From contig NZ_CP117167.1 of the NCBI RefSeq assembly GCF_028596025.1, forward strand, positions 1,364,001-1,428,000: DNA of 64,000 nucleotides, read 5' to 3'. A program made the translations under genes and the position numbers. The DNA is from Mucilaginibacter jinjuensis (GTDB taxonomy: Bacteria; Bacteroidota; Bacteroidia; Sphingobacteriales; Sphingobacteriaceae). Below the pieces are notes generated by a model. It did no database searches. It worked only from the letters and a program-made list of their open reading frames with translations, and was not told the DNA's origin. This document shows positions 8,597-17,373 of the stretch, piece by piece (within the stretch, counting starts at the first letter, position 1; each line of letters begins with the position of its first letter).

Positions 8597-8806
8597 TTGG
8601 TTAATTGGTTAGAATAGGTTAATTTGTTGATTATGTTAAATTTAGTTAAAGATGGTTGATTAGTTAATTGGGTGAGCAGTTGATTAAGTTAAATAGTTTG
8701 TAAAAAACTTAACCAACCGAACCTAATCAACCACTCACTTAATAAACAAACGTTTACAAATGGGAGACAACAACTCACCATTCACCCATTCAACTTAATC
8801 AACTAA
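8597..8806. repeat. Type I quasi-periodic palindromic gap
   Basis: Left half repeats words such as TTAATTGGTTAG and TTGATTAAGTTAAAT; the right half carries their complements (CTTAACCAACC, CAACTTAATCAACTAA). The whole gap between two divergent genes can fold back on itself. Confidence 0.6.
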
Positions 8807-8810
8807 TCCG

Positions 8811-8818
8811 TATTTTTG
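8811..8818 (+). promoter_or_regulatory. Putative -7 box of aguB
   Basis: TATTTTTG followed by CG, 16 bp before the ATG at 8835; exact TAnnTTTG match. Confidence 0.55.
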
Positions 8819-8834
8819 CGCAAAATTTAAGCAG

Positions 8835-9704
8835 ATGAGTAAAGTACAAGTGGGCCTGGTGCAAATGAGTTGTACTGCCGATAAGCAGCAGAACTTGCAG
8901 AAGGCTATTGAAAAGGTGCGTGAAGCCGCCCAAAAGGGTGCGCAGATCGTTTGTTTGCAGGAGCTTTTTACCTCCCTTTATTTTTGTGACGTAGAAGATT
9001 ACGACAATTTTAAACTGGCCGAGCCAATCCCTGGCCCGTCGACAGACGAGTTGTCTAAGCTTGCTGCCGAACTGGGTGTGGTAATTATTGCCTCGTTATT
9101 TGAGAAACGTGCGCAAGGCCTTTACCATAACACTACTGCTGTTTTAGATGCCGACGGCCAGTATTTGGGCAAGTATCGCAAGATGCACATCCCTGATGAT
9201 CCGGGCTTTTACGAAAAATTCTACTTCACCCCGGGCGACCTGGGCTATAAAGTTTTCAAAACCAAATTTGCCACCATCGGCGTGCTGATCTGCTGGGATC
9301 AATGGTACCCCGAAGCAGCACGTATCACCGCCTTAATGGGTGCTGAGATCTTGTTTTACCCAACTGCTATTGGCTGGGCAACCACACAAGATGCTGATAC
9401 TAACACCGAGCAATACAATGCTTGGCAAACCATTCAGCGCTCACACTCTATTGCCAATGCTGTACACGTAGTAAGTGTAAACCGCGTTGGCGAAGAAGCA
9501 GGTGTTGAATTCTGGGGCGGTTCATTTGTGTCGAATCCATTCGGCAAAGTAATGTATCAGGCTTCGCACAGCGAAGAAGAGGTTACCATCGTTGAACTGG
9601 ATTTGAATAAAACAGATCATTACAGAACGCATTGGCCGTTTTTACGCGACAGAAGAATTGACTCTTATCAGCCGATAACAAAACGTTTAATCGACGAGGA
9701 TTAA
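8835..9704 (+). CDS. aguB: N-carbamoylputrescine amidase
   Basis: Nitrilase-superfamily amidase of 289 residues that releases putrescine, CO2 and ammonia from N-carbamoylputrescine. The Glu-Lys-Cys triad is visible: Glu43 in LQELF, Lys116 in KYRKMHIP and Cys153 in LICWDQWYPE. The segment KMHIPDDPGFYEKFYF is typical of the N-carbamoylputrescine subgroup. The next gene on the same strand is agmatine deiminase, which makes its substrate, and this strongly supports the specific call. A type A palindrome lies between the two genes without any separate terminator tract. Confidence 0.95.
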   Translation: MSKVQVGLVQMSCTADKQQNLQKAIEKVREAAQKGAQIVCLQELFTSLYFCDVEDYDNFKLAEPIPGPSTDELSKLAAELGVVIIASLFEKRAQGLYHNTTAVLDADGQYLGKYRKMHIPDDPGFYEKFYFTPGDLGYKVFKTKFATIGVLICWDQWYPEAARITALMGAEILFYPTAIGWATTQDADTNTEQYNAWQTIQRSHSIANAVHVVSVNRVGEEAGVEFWGGSFVSNPFGKVMYQASHSEEEVTIVELDLNKTDHYRTHWPFLRDRRIDSYQPITKRLIDED

Positions 9705-9725
9705 ATTTAGTCTTAATATCTTTAC

Positions 9726-9809
9726 ACGTCATTGCGAGGTACGAAGCAATCCCAAATTATACAGAGCCGCTCTGTTGATCGGGGATTGCTTCGTACCTCG
9801 CAATGACGT
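9726..9809. repeat. Type A palindromic element, copy 2 (symmetric, GGTACG variant)
   Basis: 28-bp inverted arms with GAGGTACGAAG on the left and CTTCGTACCTC on the right: the A-to-T change relative to copy 1 is matched in both arms. Lies inside the aguB-aguA pair. Confidence 0.93.
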
Positions 9810-9825
9810 TTGAACTATAAACATC

Positions 9826-10878
9826 ATGGATCAATCAACTCCAAACCTTCCCGGCCAAGCCGGATTTGCATTTCCTGCCGAATGGGCGCCACACACCGCT
9901 ACCTGGTTAAGCTGGCCTCACAAGGAAGAATCATGGCCAGGTAAAATCGGGCTTATCTACAGCAAATACTGCGAGTTTATCAAAGTAGTTGCCGAAGGTG
10001 AGCTGGTACGCATCAACGTAAAAGATGAGCTGATGATGGCTTTTGCCAAAGAACAACTACAAGCAGTTGGTGCTGATTTGAGTAAGATTGAATTCTACGA
10101 ATTCCCTACCAATGATGCCTGGTGCCGCGACCACGGTCCGGCGTTTTTGATTAATGCAGAGACGAAGGAGAAAGTGATTGTTGACTGGGGCTACAACGCT
10201 TGGGGCGGCAAATATCCACCGTTTGATCTGGATGATGTGATCCCAACACGTATTGCTTACCAGTTTGGCTTGCCTGTTTACCACCCCGGTATTGTGATGG
10301 AAGGTGGTTCGGTTGATTTTAACGGTGCCGGTACGGTGTTAACTACTACCGCCTGTTTGCTGAATGAGAACCGCAACCCGCATTTAACCAAAGAACAGAT
10401 TGAAGAATATCTGCAAAATTACTACGGTGTTAAACAGGTGCTTTGGCTGGGCGATGGTATTATAGGTGATGATACCGACGGCCACATAGATGATATTACC
10501 CGCTTTATTAACGAGGATACCGTAGTTACCGTAGTAGAAGATAAGCCGGAAGATGAGAACTATCACATCCTGCAGGAAAACCTGGAAACTTTAAAAACCA
10601 TGCGTTTGCTGGATGGCAGACCATTAAACATAGTTGAGCTGCCGATGCCCGATGCGGTGATCTATGACGATCAGCGTTTACCGGCATCTTACGCCAACTT
10701 CTATATTGCCAATAGCGCCGTAGTGGTACCAACTTACCGTTGCGATAAAGATGCGCTGGCATTAGAGATTCTGCAAAATTGTTTTCCTGACCGTAAGGTG
10801 GTAGGTATCGATTCTACAGATATTATCTGGGGATTAGGTAGTTTCCATTGCTTGAGCCAGCAGGAACCGGCTTTGTAA
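9826..10878 (+). CDS. aguA: Agmatine deiminase
   Basis: Guanidino-group modifying enzyme of 350 residues that converts agmatine into N-carbamoylputrescine and ammonia, the first step of this putrescine route. It starts with the family's FPAEWAPHTATWLSWPH and carries NDAWCRDHGP, VDWGYNAWGGKYPP, the EGGSVDFNG segment, GDDTDGHIDDI and the catalytic cysteine (Cys342) in GSFHCLSQQ. All expected active-site segments are present and the length matches the family. Together with aguB it makes a complete agmatine-to-putrescine module; arginine decarboxylase is not in the window. Confidence 0.96.
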   Translation: MDQSTPNLPGQAGFAFPAEWAPHTATWLSWPHKEESWPGKIGLIYSKYCEFIKVVAEGELVRINVKDELMMAFAKEQLQAVGADLSKIEFYEFPTNDAWCRDHGPAFLINAETKEKVIVDWGYNAWGGKYPPFDLDDVIPTRIAYQFGLPVYHPGIVMEGGSVDFNGAGTVLTTTACLLNENRNPHLTKEQIEEYLQNYYGVKQVLWLGDGIIGDDTDGHIDDITRFINEDTVVTVVEDKPEDENYHILQENLETLKTMRLLDGRPLNIVELPMPDAVIYDDQRLPASYANFYIANSAVVVPTYRCDKDALALEILQNCFPDRKVVGIDSTDIIWGLGSFHCLSQQEPAL

Positions 10879-10942
10879 GAGAGTCCATCTATAGAATCAA
10901 GAAATAAGAGCCAAGAAACAAGACGGGCTCCATCAAAAATAC

Positions 10943-11028
10943 ACGTCATTGCGAGGAACGAAGCAATCGCGAACTATACAGAGCCGCTCTGTATGTTGGG
11001 GATTGCCACGCTATCGCTCGCAATGACG
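10943..11028. repeat. Type A element, copy 3 (asymmetric)
   Basis: Left arm ATTGCGAGGAACGAAGCAAT, right arm ATTGCCACGC...GCAAT with the alternative loop CGCTATCGCTC. The two arms no longer pair with each other throughout, but each keeps its own ATTGC/GCAAT stem. Confidence 0.88.
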
Positions 11029-11049
11029 CTCTTTTTTATAGAACCCACC

Positions 11050-11520
11050 ATGCCCGAGATCATCCTACAAACCTTTATTTCAGCACCCGCAAAGGTTTGT
11101 TTTGATCTTTCCCTGAGTATCGATCTGCATAAAATTTCCACTGCCCATACCAACGAAGAAGCCATTGAAGGCACTACCATCGGCCTCATTAAACTTGGCG
11201 AATATGTAACCTGGCGAGCCCGCCACTTTGGTATCTGGTTTAAGATGACTTCTGAAATCACCAGTCTTATACCTAACGAATCTTTTATAGATGAGATGCT
11301 GAAAGGGCCGTTCAAATCAATCAAACACACGCATACTTTCGAAGCCCAGAGTTGCGGTACATTGATGACGGATGTATTCTGTTTTCAATCTCCGTTTGGG
11401 GTATTAGGGTTTATTGCTGATAAACTAATTCTGACTGCTTATCTCAAAAAATTACTGATCGATCGAAATGCTGTAATTAAAAAGTATGCGGAGAATGGGG
11501 ATAAAAGTTTAATAGTCTGA
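11050..11520 (+). CDS. SRPBCC-family protein
   Basis: 156 residues from the ATG at 11050. START/Bet v1-like fold suggested by the opening strand IILQTFISAPAKVCFDLSLSIDLH, the central THTNEEAIEGTTIGLIKLGEYVTWRARHFG and the terminal helix LKKLLIDRNAVIKKYAE. Proteins of this kind bind hydrophobic ligands; some are called cell-division-inhibitor-like. The frame is open 19 codons further upstream, but that part is type A repeat DNA, so the ATG at 11050 is preferred. The last 12 bases overlap the end of the convergent gene at 11509. Confidence 0.82.
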   Translation: MPEIILQTFISAPAKVCFDLSLSIDLHKISTAHTNEEAIEGTTIGLIKLGEYVTWRARHFGIWFKMTSEITSLIPNESFIDEMLKGPFKSIKHTHTFEAQSCGTLMTDVFCFQSPFGVLGFIADKLILTAYLKKLLIDRNAVIKKYAENGDKSLIV

Positions 11521-12699
11521 TACAAAGAACCACGGTATGCGTAAAAGGCCGGGTTTAACATATACGTTTATCCGCTGGCCTTTGGCAACTCTGTCATATA
11601 AAGCGTGAGATACCCTTGTTTCTTGAATGCCGGTTTGGGAGCCCCATTGCGATAGGTACAAATCATACTCCGTACTTTTGCCTGAAAACGTTCGTTTATC
11701 CATAACCTTTGCATACAGTATTTGAAGGGAATTATTATCAAAATTACAGTTGATTTCAATGCAACTACCATAGCTATATATTAAAACAAAAAATATAGCA
11801 ATAGCGCCAAAGCGGAATGTGTTTTTTGATTTGCAGATTAAGAAAAATATCAAGCTTAAAATAACTACAAACCCAGTCACCGGCAACAAACAATCCACAT
11901 AGCTCATAAGCTTAAAATCAAATAATGATCTTATCAAAAGGCCTCCACCGGATGTATAGAAGGCGGTGTCTAAAGTAGGATAGGCGTTGGTTTTATCATC
12001 ATCCTTTAGCGTAATAATATCGATGTTAACATATAAGATTATAATACAGAGCAAGGGAAACCCAATAGCAATTGGTATAGTAAGCTTGTATAGAATTGGA
12101 TAAATGGGGCAAATTAGCAGAGCTATAAGTAACACCGCTCCAGCTATATTAAGCAATTTGCATGTTTTTCGGGCTTGTGTTAATTTTGCTTTTCTATCCT
12201 TTGTAGAAGTTCCTAAATCAGGGCTGTTAAGAATCTTAGCAACTTGATTATTATATTCCTGCTTATCCAGATCCTTAAAGTGGGTATGTATCCACATAAG
12301 CAATAATTCGTAGTCTTTATAATGAGTAACCCCTGAAACAGCGAGTGTAGGCAAACCTTTTGCTGCTGGTTTTATGAAGATCTGATTTTTATCTGTTTTA
12401 TAGCCTGCTATATCTTTTATCAGAAGTTCTTTAGTTTTAAAAAAGCCTGTAACGATGATTTTTTCGTTAGATATGATAATTTTTGACCTGGCGCAATCTA
12501 TATATAGCGATACAGCAAGAATTAACAATCCAACCCCCAACCAGATATACCAGCTGTCTGTATGCTTTTGAGATGCAAGATAAAAGCATGCAATAGCTCC
12601 AACGCCCAAACCAACAGAGAATACATAAGCCAATATTTTGGAACCTCTACTAACATTATATTCTTTTTCGGTATATAATAAGGTTGTAGAGGTATTCAT
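11509..12699 (-). CDS. Hypothetical polytopic membrane protein
   Basis: 396 residues. Two membrane helices near the N-terminus (about 22-66), a soluble PH-like stretch (KIIISNEKIIVTGFFKTKELLI) to about 165, then about five more hydrophobic segments to residue 325 and a C-terminal soluble strand-rich tail containing KVMDKRTFSGKSTEYDLYL. No family recognised. Lower GC than its neighbours. It converges with the SRPBCC gene, overlapping it by 12 bp, and there is no room for a terminator between them. The tail resembles small DUF3592-like ectodomains, but I do not claim this. Confidence 0.75.
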   Translation of the reverse strand: MNTSTTLLYTEKEYNVSRGSKILAYVFSVGLGVGAIACFYLASQKHTDSWYIWLGVGLLILAVSLYIDCARSKIIISNEKIIVTGFFKTKELLIKDIAGYKTDKNQIFIKPAAKGLPTLAVSGVTHYKDYELLLMWIHTHFKDLDKQEYNNQVAKILNSPDLGTSTKDRKAKLTQARKTCKLLNIAGAVLLIALLICPIYPILYKLTIPIAIGFPLLCIIILYVNIDIITLKDDDKTNAYPTLDTAFYTSGGGLLIRSLFDFKLMSYVDCLLPVTGFVVILSLIFFLICKSKNTFRFGAIAIFFVLIYSYGSCIEINCNFDNNSLQILYAKVMDKRTFSGKSTEYDLYLSQWGSQTGIQETRVSHALYDRVAKGQRINVYVKPGLLRIPWFFVSDY

Positions 12700-12768
12700 G
12701 ACCCGAATATAACAGATGCTAACTATTTCACATAATCAACTCCATCAACAATTCACTAACTTCGTTAT

Positions 12769-13176
12769 ATGGAAACCCTTGCAGCCAAAATCCCGAAAAA
12801 GATCTTCGCCCGCCAACACGAAATTACTGCCGATTACCTGAAGGCGATTGATAAGCATCTCGACGATATTTTGAGCGGTGCTGCAGTTGATATGTACGAG
12901 ATCAGGGATTTTGCAGAATTGCTGCATATCCATCCCACGCATTTAAGTAATACTATAAAACTCACTACTGGTAAAGCGCCCTGTTATTTTATCGAACATC
13001 GAATACTGGATATTGTACGAGATCAGCTGGTGAATACCAACATGCCCATTGCCGAAATTGCCCGCAATCTCACCTACGACCCTTCCAACTTCACCAAGTT
13101 CTTCAAGCATTTTGAGGGGATGACACCAAATAAGTATCGCCAGGCGCATCAAAAAACTGAAACAGTCACCATTTAA
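12769..13176 (+). CDS. AraC-type DNA-binding regulator (HTH domain only)
   Basis: 135 residues, essentially one AraC/XylS double helix-turn-helix: DFAELLHIHPTHLSNTIKLTTG for the first HTH, MPIAEIARNLTYDPSNFTKFFKHFEGMTPNKYR for the second with the conserved final motif. The usual N-terminal cupin sensor is absent, which leaves about 45 residues before the HTH. It lies 77 bp upstream of an SDR on the same strand and may regulate it. Such short AraC proteins with a neighbouring SDR are common; the ligand, if any, is unknown. Confidence 0.9.
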   Translation: METLAAKIPKKIFARQHEITADYLKAIDKHLDDILSGAAVDMYEIRDFAELLHIHPTHLSNTIKLTTGKAPCYFIEHRILDIVRDQLVNTNMPIAEIARNLTYDPSNFTKFFKHFEGMTPNKYRQAHQKTETVTI

Positions 13177-13253
13177 TCTGAAACAGTCACCATAATTTCT
13201 GCACCAACTATTTGGAACTTTGTATTGTTCAATTAAACAATCAAAGAGATCAA

Positions 13254-14015
13254 ATGGAAGCAACAAACAAAATAGCCCTGGTAACCGGCAGCAGCCGTGG
13301 ACTAGGTAAAAACGAAGCCATTACCCTGGCTAAAAAGGGTAACGATGTAATTATCACCTACAACAGCCGCAAAGACGAGGCCGACAAAGTAGTGGCCGAA
13401 ATTGAGGCTTTAGGCCGCAAAGCCGCCGCTATACAACTTAACACCGGCGATGTTAAAACTTTCGCAGCTTTTAAAACCGAACTAATAGCAACCCTGCAAA
13501 AGGTTTGGAATACCGATAAGTTCAACTTCCTGATCAATAATGCCGGCATTGATGCCCGTGCACCATTTGCCGAAGCTACTGAAGAGGATTTCGACAACCT
13601 GTTCAATATTCACTTTAAAGGCGTTTTCTTTTTAACCCAAATTCTGCTGCCGGTAATTGCCGATGGAGGCCGCATCATTAACACATCAACCGGCTTAACC
13701 CGTTTTGCTACGCCGGGATATTCGGCTTACGCATCAATGAAAGGCGCTATCGAAGTATTAACCAAATATCTGGCTAAAGAGTTAGGCAGTCGTGGTATTG
13801 CCGTTAACCTGGTGGCTCCCGGCATTATCGAAACCGATTTTACCGCTGCCGCCCGCGAGCATCCTGGTGTGGTAGAATTCCTGTCGTCACAAACCGCACT
13901 GGGCCGTATCGGTCAGCCGGATGATATTGGCGGCGTGGTAGCTTTCTTGTGTTCAGATGACGCCCGCTGGATCACTGCACAAAGGATTGAGGCATCGGGT
14001 GGGATGTTCTTGTAG
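13254..14015 (+). CDS. Short-chain dehydrogenase/reductase
   Basis: 253 residues from the ATG at 13254, the normal SDR length. Motifs: TGSSRGLG near the N-terminus, NNAG, catalytic Ser in INTSTG, Tyr/Lys in YSAYASMKG, and the C-terminal PDDIGGVVAFLCSDDARWITAQ typical of FabG-like 3-oxoacyl or glucose dehydrogenase-like enzymes. It differs in the last Rossmann strand (QRIEASGGMFL). NADPH use is suggested by Arg in the glycine motif. The AraC-type gene just upstream is a plausible regulator. The open frame reaches 13212, but the start at 13254 matches the family. Confidence 0.92.
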   Translation: MEATNKIALVTGSSRGLGKNEAITLAKKGNDVIITYNSRKDEADKVVAEIEALGRKAAAIQLNTGDVKTFAAFKTELIATLQKVWNTDKFNFLINNAGIDARAPFAEATEEDFDNLFNIHFKGVFFLTQILLPVIADGGRIINTSTGLTRFATPGYSAYASMKGAIEVLTKYLAKELGSRGIAVNLVAPGIIETDFTAAAREHPGVVEFLSSQTALGRIGQPDDIGGVVAFLCSDDARWITAQRIEASGGMFL

Positions 14016-14152
14016 TTTAGTTATTAAGTTATTGGTTATTGAGTTATTAGGTGCCTGGGCAAGGCACTTAATAACTTTTTCTGCTTATATATTAATGACC
14101 CAATAACCGATAACTAATTCCCATTAACCTAATAACTCAATAACCAATAACT
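14016..14152. repeat. Type H quasi-periodic palindrome
   Basis: Repeated words TTAGTTATTAAGTTATTGGTTATTGAG on the left half and CTCAATAACCAATAACTAA on the right. Fold-back around TGCCTGGGCAAGGCA. Confidence 0.7.
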
Positions 14153-14220
14153 AACTCACCAACTTTCACCGCTCCATAATACCCGTTTACCGAGTTTTTT
14201 TTACTAACAGCCAGTTATTA

Positions 14221-14252
14221 ATTGGCATATCTGCTTTGTTATTATAGTTTTG
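14221..14252 (+). promoter_or_regulatory. Putative promoter of the LiaF-like gene
   Basis: -7 box TAgtTTTG at 14245-14252 with ATTG at 14221-14224, 20 bp spacer; fits the Bacteroidota -33/-7 layout. Start codon at 14275. Confidence 0.55.
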
Positions 14253-14274
14253 AATCAGATTTTAATTCAGAACA

Positions 14275-15138
14275 ATGAACAACGACACAATATATCCTAA
14301 AAAGCCCGGCAACGGAAAAGCCATCGCCGGACTTGTACTGTTGATTTTTGGAGCAATATTGCTTTTTCAACAGTTAAACTTTTTAGTTGCACCATGGTGG
14401 TTATTCAGATGGCCGGTAATCCTTATCATCGTAGGTGTATACAGCGGTGCTAAACACAACTTCAGAAATACAGGTTCAATTATCATGATTGTAATCGGTA
14501 CACTGTTTTTGGCCGATGATATCTTCCCCGGTTTCGATCTTTCACATTTTATCTGGCCGCTGATATTGATTACGCTCGGCCTTTGGGTTATCCTCGGTAA
14601 AGATAAATTCAAAAAAAGTTTCGCACGTAAATGGGGCCATCAGGGCGATGCAGCCAACACTTATGATTACAACTATAATTATAAATACGCTGCACCTGAG
14701 TGGGATGCTAAAGTAAACTTAGATGAAAACGGTAACCCGATTGAAGGAGAACCACAACCACAATCTAATTTTAATTATGGTTCAAAGTTTGCCGCTGGTG
14801 ACGATCATTTAGATACCACATCGGTATTTGGCAGCGTGCACAAATCAATCCTATCTAAAGATTTTAAAGGTGGCGAGGTAGTAAACATCTTCGGCGGAAC
14901 TGAACTGAACTTTACCCAGGCCGATATTAATGGACGGGTTTATATAGACGTAACCCAGTTGTTTGGCGGTATCAAAATTATTGTGCCACCGCACTGGCAG
15001 GTAACATCAGACATGGCTGCAGTATTTGCCGGTATTGATGATAAACGCCGCCCGGGTGGTATCCCGCTTAGCCCCGATAAAATATTGATCCTGAAAGGCA
15101 CATCAATATTCGCTGGGGTTGAGATTAAAAGCTACTAA
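14275..15138 (+). CDS. LiaF-like cell-envelope stress protein
   Basis: 287 residues. N-terminal two to four short membrane helices (LVLLIFGAILLFQQLN, WPVILIIVGVYSG, IIMIVIGTLFLADD, WPLILITLGLWVIL) match the DUF5668/LiaF membrane domain; after a Tyr/Asn-rich linker a C-terminal beta domain (TTSVFGSVHKSILSKDFKGGEVVNIFGG...VPPHWQV) matches the LiaF/VraT 'cell-wall-active antibiotic response' family. In Gram-positives LiaF dampens a two-component system. Here it stands just before a LytS-type kinase and a LytTR regulator, so a similar role as modulator of that pair is a reasonable inference, though the partner class differs. Confidence 0.85.
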   Translation: MNNDTIYPKKPGNGKAIAGLVLLIFGAILLFQQLNFLVAPWWLFRWPVILIIVGVYSGAKHNFRNTGSIIMIVIGTLFLADDIFPGFDLSHFIWPLILITLGLWVILGKDKFKKSFARKWGHQGDAANTYDYNYNYKYAAPEWDAKVNLDENGNPIEGEPQPQSNFNYGSKFAAGDDHLDTTSVFGSVHKSILSKDFKGGEVVNIFGGTELNFTQADINGRVYIDVTQLFGGIKIIVPPHWQVTSDMAAVFAGIDDKRRPGGIPLSPDKILILKGTSIFAGVEIKSY

Positions 15139-15162
15139 TCACAATCACACTAAAACAATCCC

Positions 15163-15264
15163 ATCAGGCGCGGCTTAATAACCGCGCCTGATTTAATGCC
15201 GAAACCCTAACATACGCAAGGCAAAAATTGCCAACCATCTATACCAGGGATAATTTCCCTGGTA
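15163..15264 (+). promoter_or_regulatory. Two strong hairpins between the LiaF-like gene and the kinase
   Basis: Hairpin 1: ATCAGGCGCGG / CCGCGCCTGAT at 15163-15192. Hairpin 2: TACCAGGGA / TCCCTGGTA at 15242-15264. Neither is followed by a T-run, so they look like mRNA-processing or attenuation structures and not simple terminators. Confidence 0.5.
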
Positions 15265-15290
15265 GAAACTGAATATTAAACCAAACCGTT

Positions 15291-16325
15291 TTGAGCGCAC
15301 CTGTATCAACCTTTGTAAACCTTCGCTGGGGCTTTGTAGCCTGTGGCGCTATATGGACTGCATTGCAGCTGTATTTGATACATAGCTACGGCTTTGATTG
15401 GTATATTGCTATTACCGATAGCTGTGTTAGTACAGTTGCCCTGGCTGGTGCCTGCTGGTTAATTGATAATACGCTGCGTTTCTATCAGCCCTCAAAAAGC
15501 AGTTATTTAAACTTACTCATCTGGTGTGCATTACTGGCCGGTATTTGTTTAGCCATTTCACGCTTTGCCTTACCAGCCATGATAAAAGATGGCGAGTATT
15601 TTGTATTCGTCATCAAATCGCTTGTTATACGCTACTTTACCAATTTTATGGCCATAGGCTGGATGGCCATGATCAGTTTGGTATGGTACGCCCAGCAAGA
15701 CAATAAAGAAAACGAAAAACGCAAAGCCGAAGCCGAAAAACTTGCAAAAGAGGCCGAGCTTTATACCCTGCGCCAACAATTACAACCACACTTTTTATTC
15801 AATAGTTTAAACTCTATCAATGCACTGATAGGTTTTAAACCCGAAGAGGCGAGAAAAATGATCCACCAGTTATCGGATTTTTTAAGAGGGACATTGAAAA
15901 AAGACGATCAACAGCAGGTTACTTTGAACGAAGAACTGGCGCACCTGCAATTATATCTCGATATTGAGAAAGTACGTTTTGGGCACCGTTTACAAACCGA
16001 GATTAGTTGTGATGACCAATGCCGTAGTGCTTTAATGCCGCCTTTGCTCTTACAACCCGTGGTAGAAAACGCCATTAAGTTTGGTTTATACGATACCACC
16101 GGCGAAGTAATAGTAAGTTTAAGGGGTGAAGTTGATGAGGGTTACCTGGTAATCATCGTACAAAATCCTTATGACCCACAGACTGCTAAACCACGCCAGG
16201 GCACAGGCTTTGGCCTTAGCGGAATGCAGCGCCGTTTATATTTAATATATACCCGCAATGATTTGGTTGAAACCTATGTAAATGATAATATATTTACAAC
16301 TATTATAAAAATACCTCAGCCCTAA
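15291..16325 (+). CDS. LytS-type sensor histidine kinase
   Basis: 344 residues with about four membrane helices in the first 135, a short charged coiled-coil (KENEKRKAEAEKLAKEAELY) and the His_kinase (PF06580-type) domain: phosphoacceptor His167 in RQQLQPHFLFNSLNS, then the ATP-binding N box VVENAIKFGLYD and a G box GTGFGLSGMQRRL. It phosphorylates a LytTR regulator. The start is TTG at 15291: no ATG lies in frame before the first helix. The stop codon is followed directly by the ATG of the response regulator (TAAATG), so the two are translated from one mRNA. Confidence 0.93.
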   Translation: MSAPVSTFVNLRWGFVACGAIWTALQLYLIHSYGFDWYIAITDSCVSTVALAGACWLIDNTLRFYQPSKSSYLNLLIWCALLAGICLAISRFALPAMIKDGEYFVFVIKSLVIRYFTNFMAIGWMAMISLVWYAQQDNKENEKRKAEAEKLAKEAELYTLRQQLQPHFLFNSLNSINALIGFKPEEARKMIHQLSDFLRGTLKKDDQQQVTLNEELAHLQLYLDIEKVRFGHRLQTEISCDDQCRSALMPPLLLQPVVENAIKFGLYDTTGEVIVSLRGEVDEGYLVIIVQNPYDPQTAKPRQGTGFGLSGMQRRLYLIYTRNDLVETYVNDNIFTTIIKIPQP

Positions 16326-17078
16326 ATGAAACGAGCATTACTCATTGATGATGAACCACTGGCACGCATGGTGGTTCTGGAATATTTGCAGGATTATAAA
16401 GACCAGATAGAGGTGCTGCAGGAATGTGGCGACGGCTTTGAAGGCATGAAAGCCATTATGCAATCTCAGCCCGACCTGATTTTTCTGGATGTGCAAATGC
16501 CCAAGATCAATGGTTTTGAAATGCTCGAATTGTTAGAGCAGCCACCCGCTGTAATTTTTACCACCGCTTTTGATGAGTTTGCCATTAAAGCCTTTGAGGC
16601 CCACGCGATAGATTATTTATTGAAACCTTTCAGTAAAGAACGTTTCCATAAAGCAGTTGAGAAATATTTGGCACAAAGCGGTACACCGGTTCAACAGCAA
16701 AAACAAACAGAGAGTTTGTTGGAAGAAGTTGCAACCCAGTCGCCTGTGCAGCACGATCGTATTGTGGTGAAGACCGGTACCAAAGTTAAAATTATCCCGG
16801 TACACGATGTACTCTATCTCGAAGCCGATGATGACTACGTAAGTGTGCACACTGCCGAAGGCTCATTCCTGAAAAACAAAACCATGAGTTTCTTCGAGAA
16901 GGTGCTCGATGTTCGCCAGTTTGTGCGCGTACACCGCTCATATATTGTAGCTATAGACCAGATTACCCGCATAGATCCTTACGAGAAAGATTCGCATATA
17001 GCCATCCTTAAATCGGGCGCTAAAATCCCGGTTAGTAAATCGGGCTATGTGAAGTTGAAGCAGGTACTGGGGATATAA
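16326..17078 (+). CDS. LytTR-family response regulator
   Basis: 250 residues: receiver domain 1-120 with acidic pair Asp8-Asp9, phosphoacceptor Asp55 in FLDVQMP and Lys in LLKPF, a short linker with Gln-rich QQQKQTESL, and a LytTR DNA-binding domain (about 147-250) with YLEADDDYVSVHT and FVRVHRSYIVAIDQI. It partners with the kinase immediately upstream. Likely transcription activator of a small regulon; candidates within the window include the LiaF-like gene in front, but no LytTR direct repeat was identified. Confidence 0.95.
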   Translation: MKRALLIDDEPLARMVVLEYLQDYKDQIEVLQECGDGFEGMKAIMQSQPDLIFLDVQMPKINGFEMLELLEQPPAVIFTTAFDEFAIKAFEAHAIDYLLKPFSKERFHKAVEKYLAQSGTPVQQQKQTESLLEEVATQSPVQHDRIVVKTGTKVKIIPVHDVLYLEADDDYVSVHTAEGSFLKNKTMSFFEKVLDVRQFVRVHRSYIVAIDQITRIDPYEKDSHIAILKSGAKIPVSKSGYVKLKQVLGI

Positions 17079-17123
17079 AGCCCCTAACTCCCTAAAGGGG
17101 GAATAGAAGTAGCTAAAACGGGC

Positions 17124-17191
17124 GTCATACTGAGCTCCGTCGAAGTATGGTAGAGGGCCTACCCGCCATGTTTCGAGTGCCTCAACATGAC
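17124..17191. repeat. Type B1 double-hairpin element, copy 1
   Basis: Left hairpin CATACT...AGTATG around GAGCTCCGTCGA, right part CGAGTGCCTCAACATGAC. Same design at 23244 and 38177. Confidence 0.85.
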
Positions 17192-17215
17192 AGGCCTTGG
17201 TAGGTTTTATAAACC

Positions 17216-17325
17216 CGTCATGCTGAACTTGTTTCAGCACCCCACATGCTAAGCGGATATGCATGTCGACTACCTCGCAAACGTATACCTGTCCTGTGGG
17301 ATCCCGAAACAAGTTCGGGATGACG
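17216..17325. repeat. Type B2 double-hairpin element, copy 1
   Basis: Left hairpin GCTGAA-CTTG-TTTCAGC, right hairpin CCCGAAACAAGTTCGGG. Outer ends CGTCAT and ATGACG. The arms differ from each other but each stem is self-complementary. Confidence 0.88.
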
Positions 17326-17373
17326 GCAAAGAGCCTAACATTCTGTTAATTCTCTAATTCAGTAAATTCTGGT

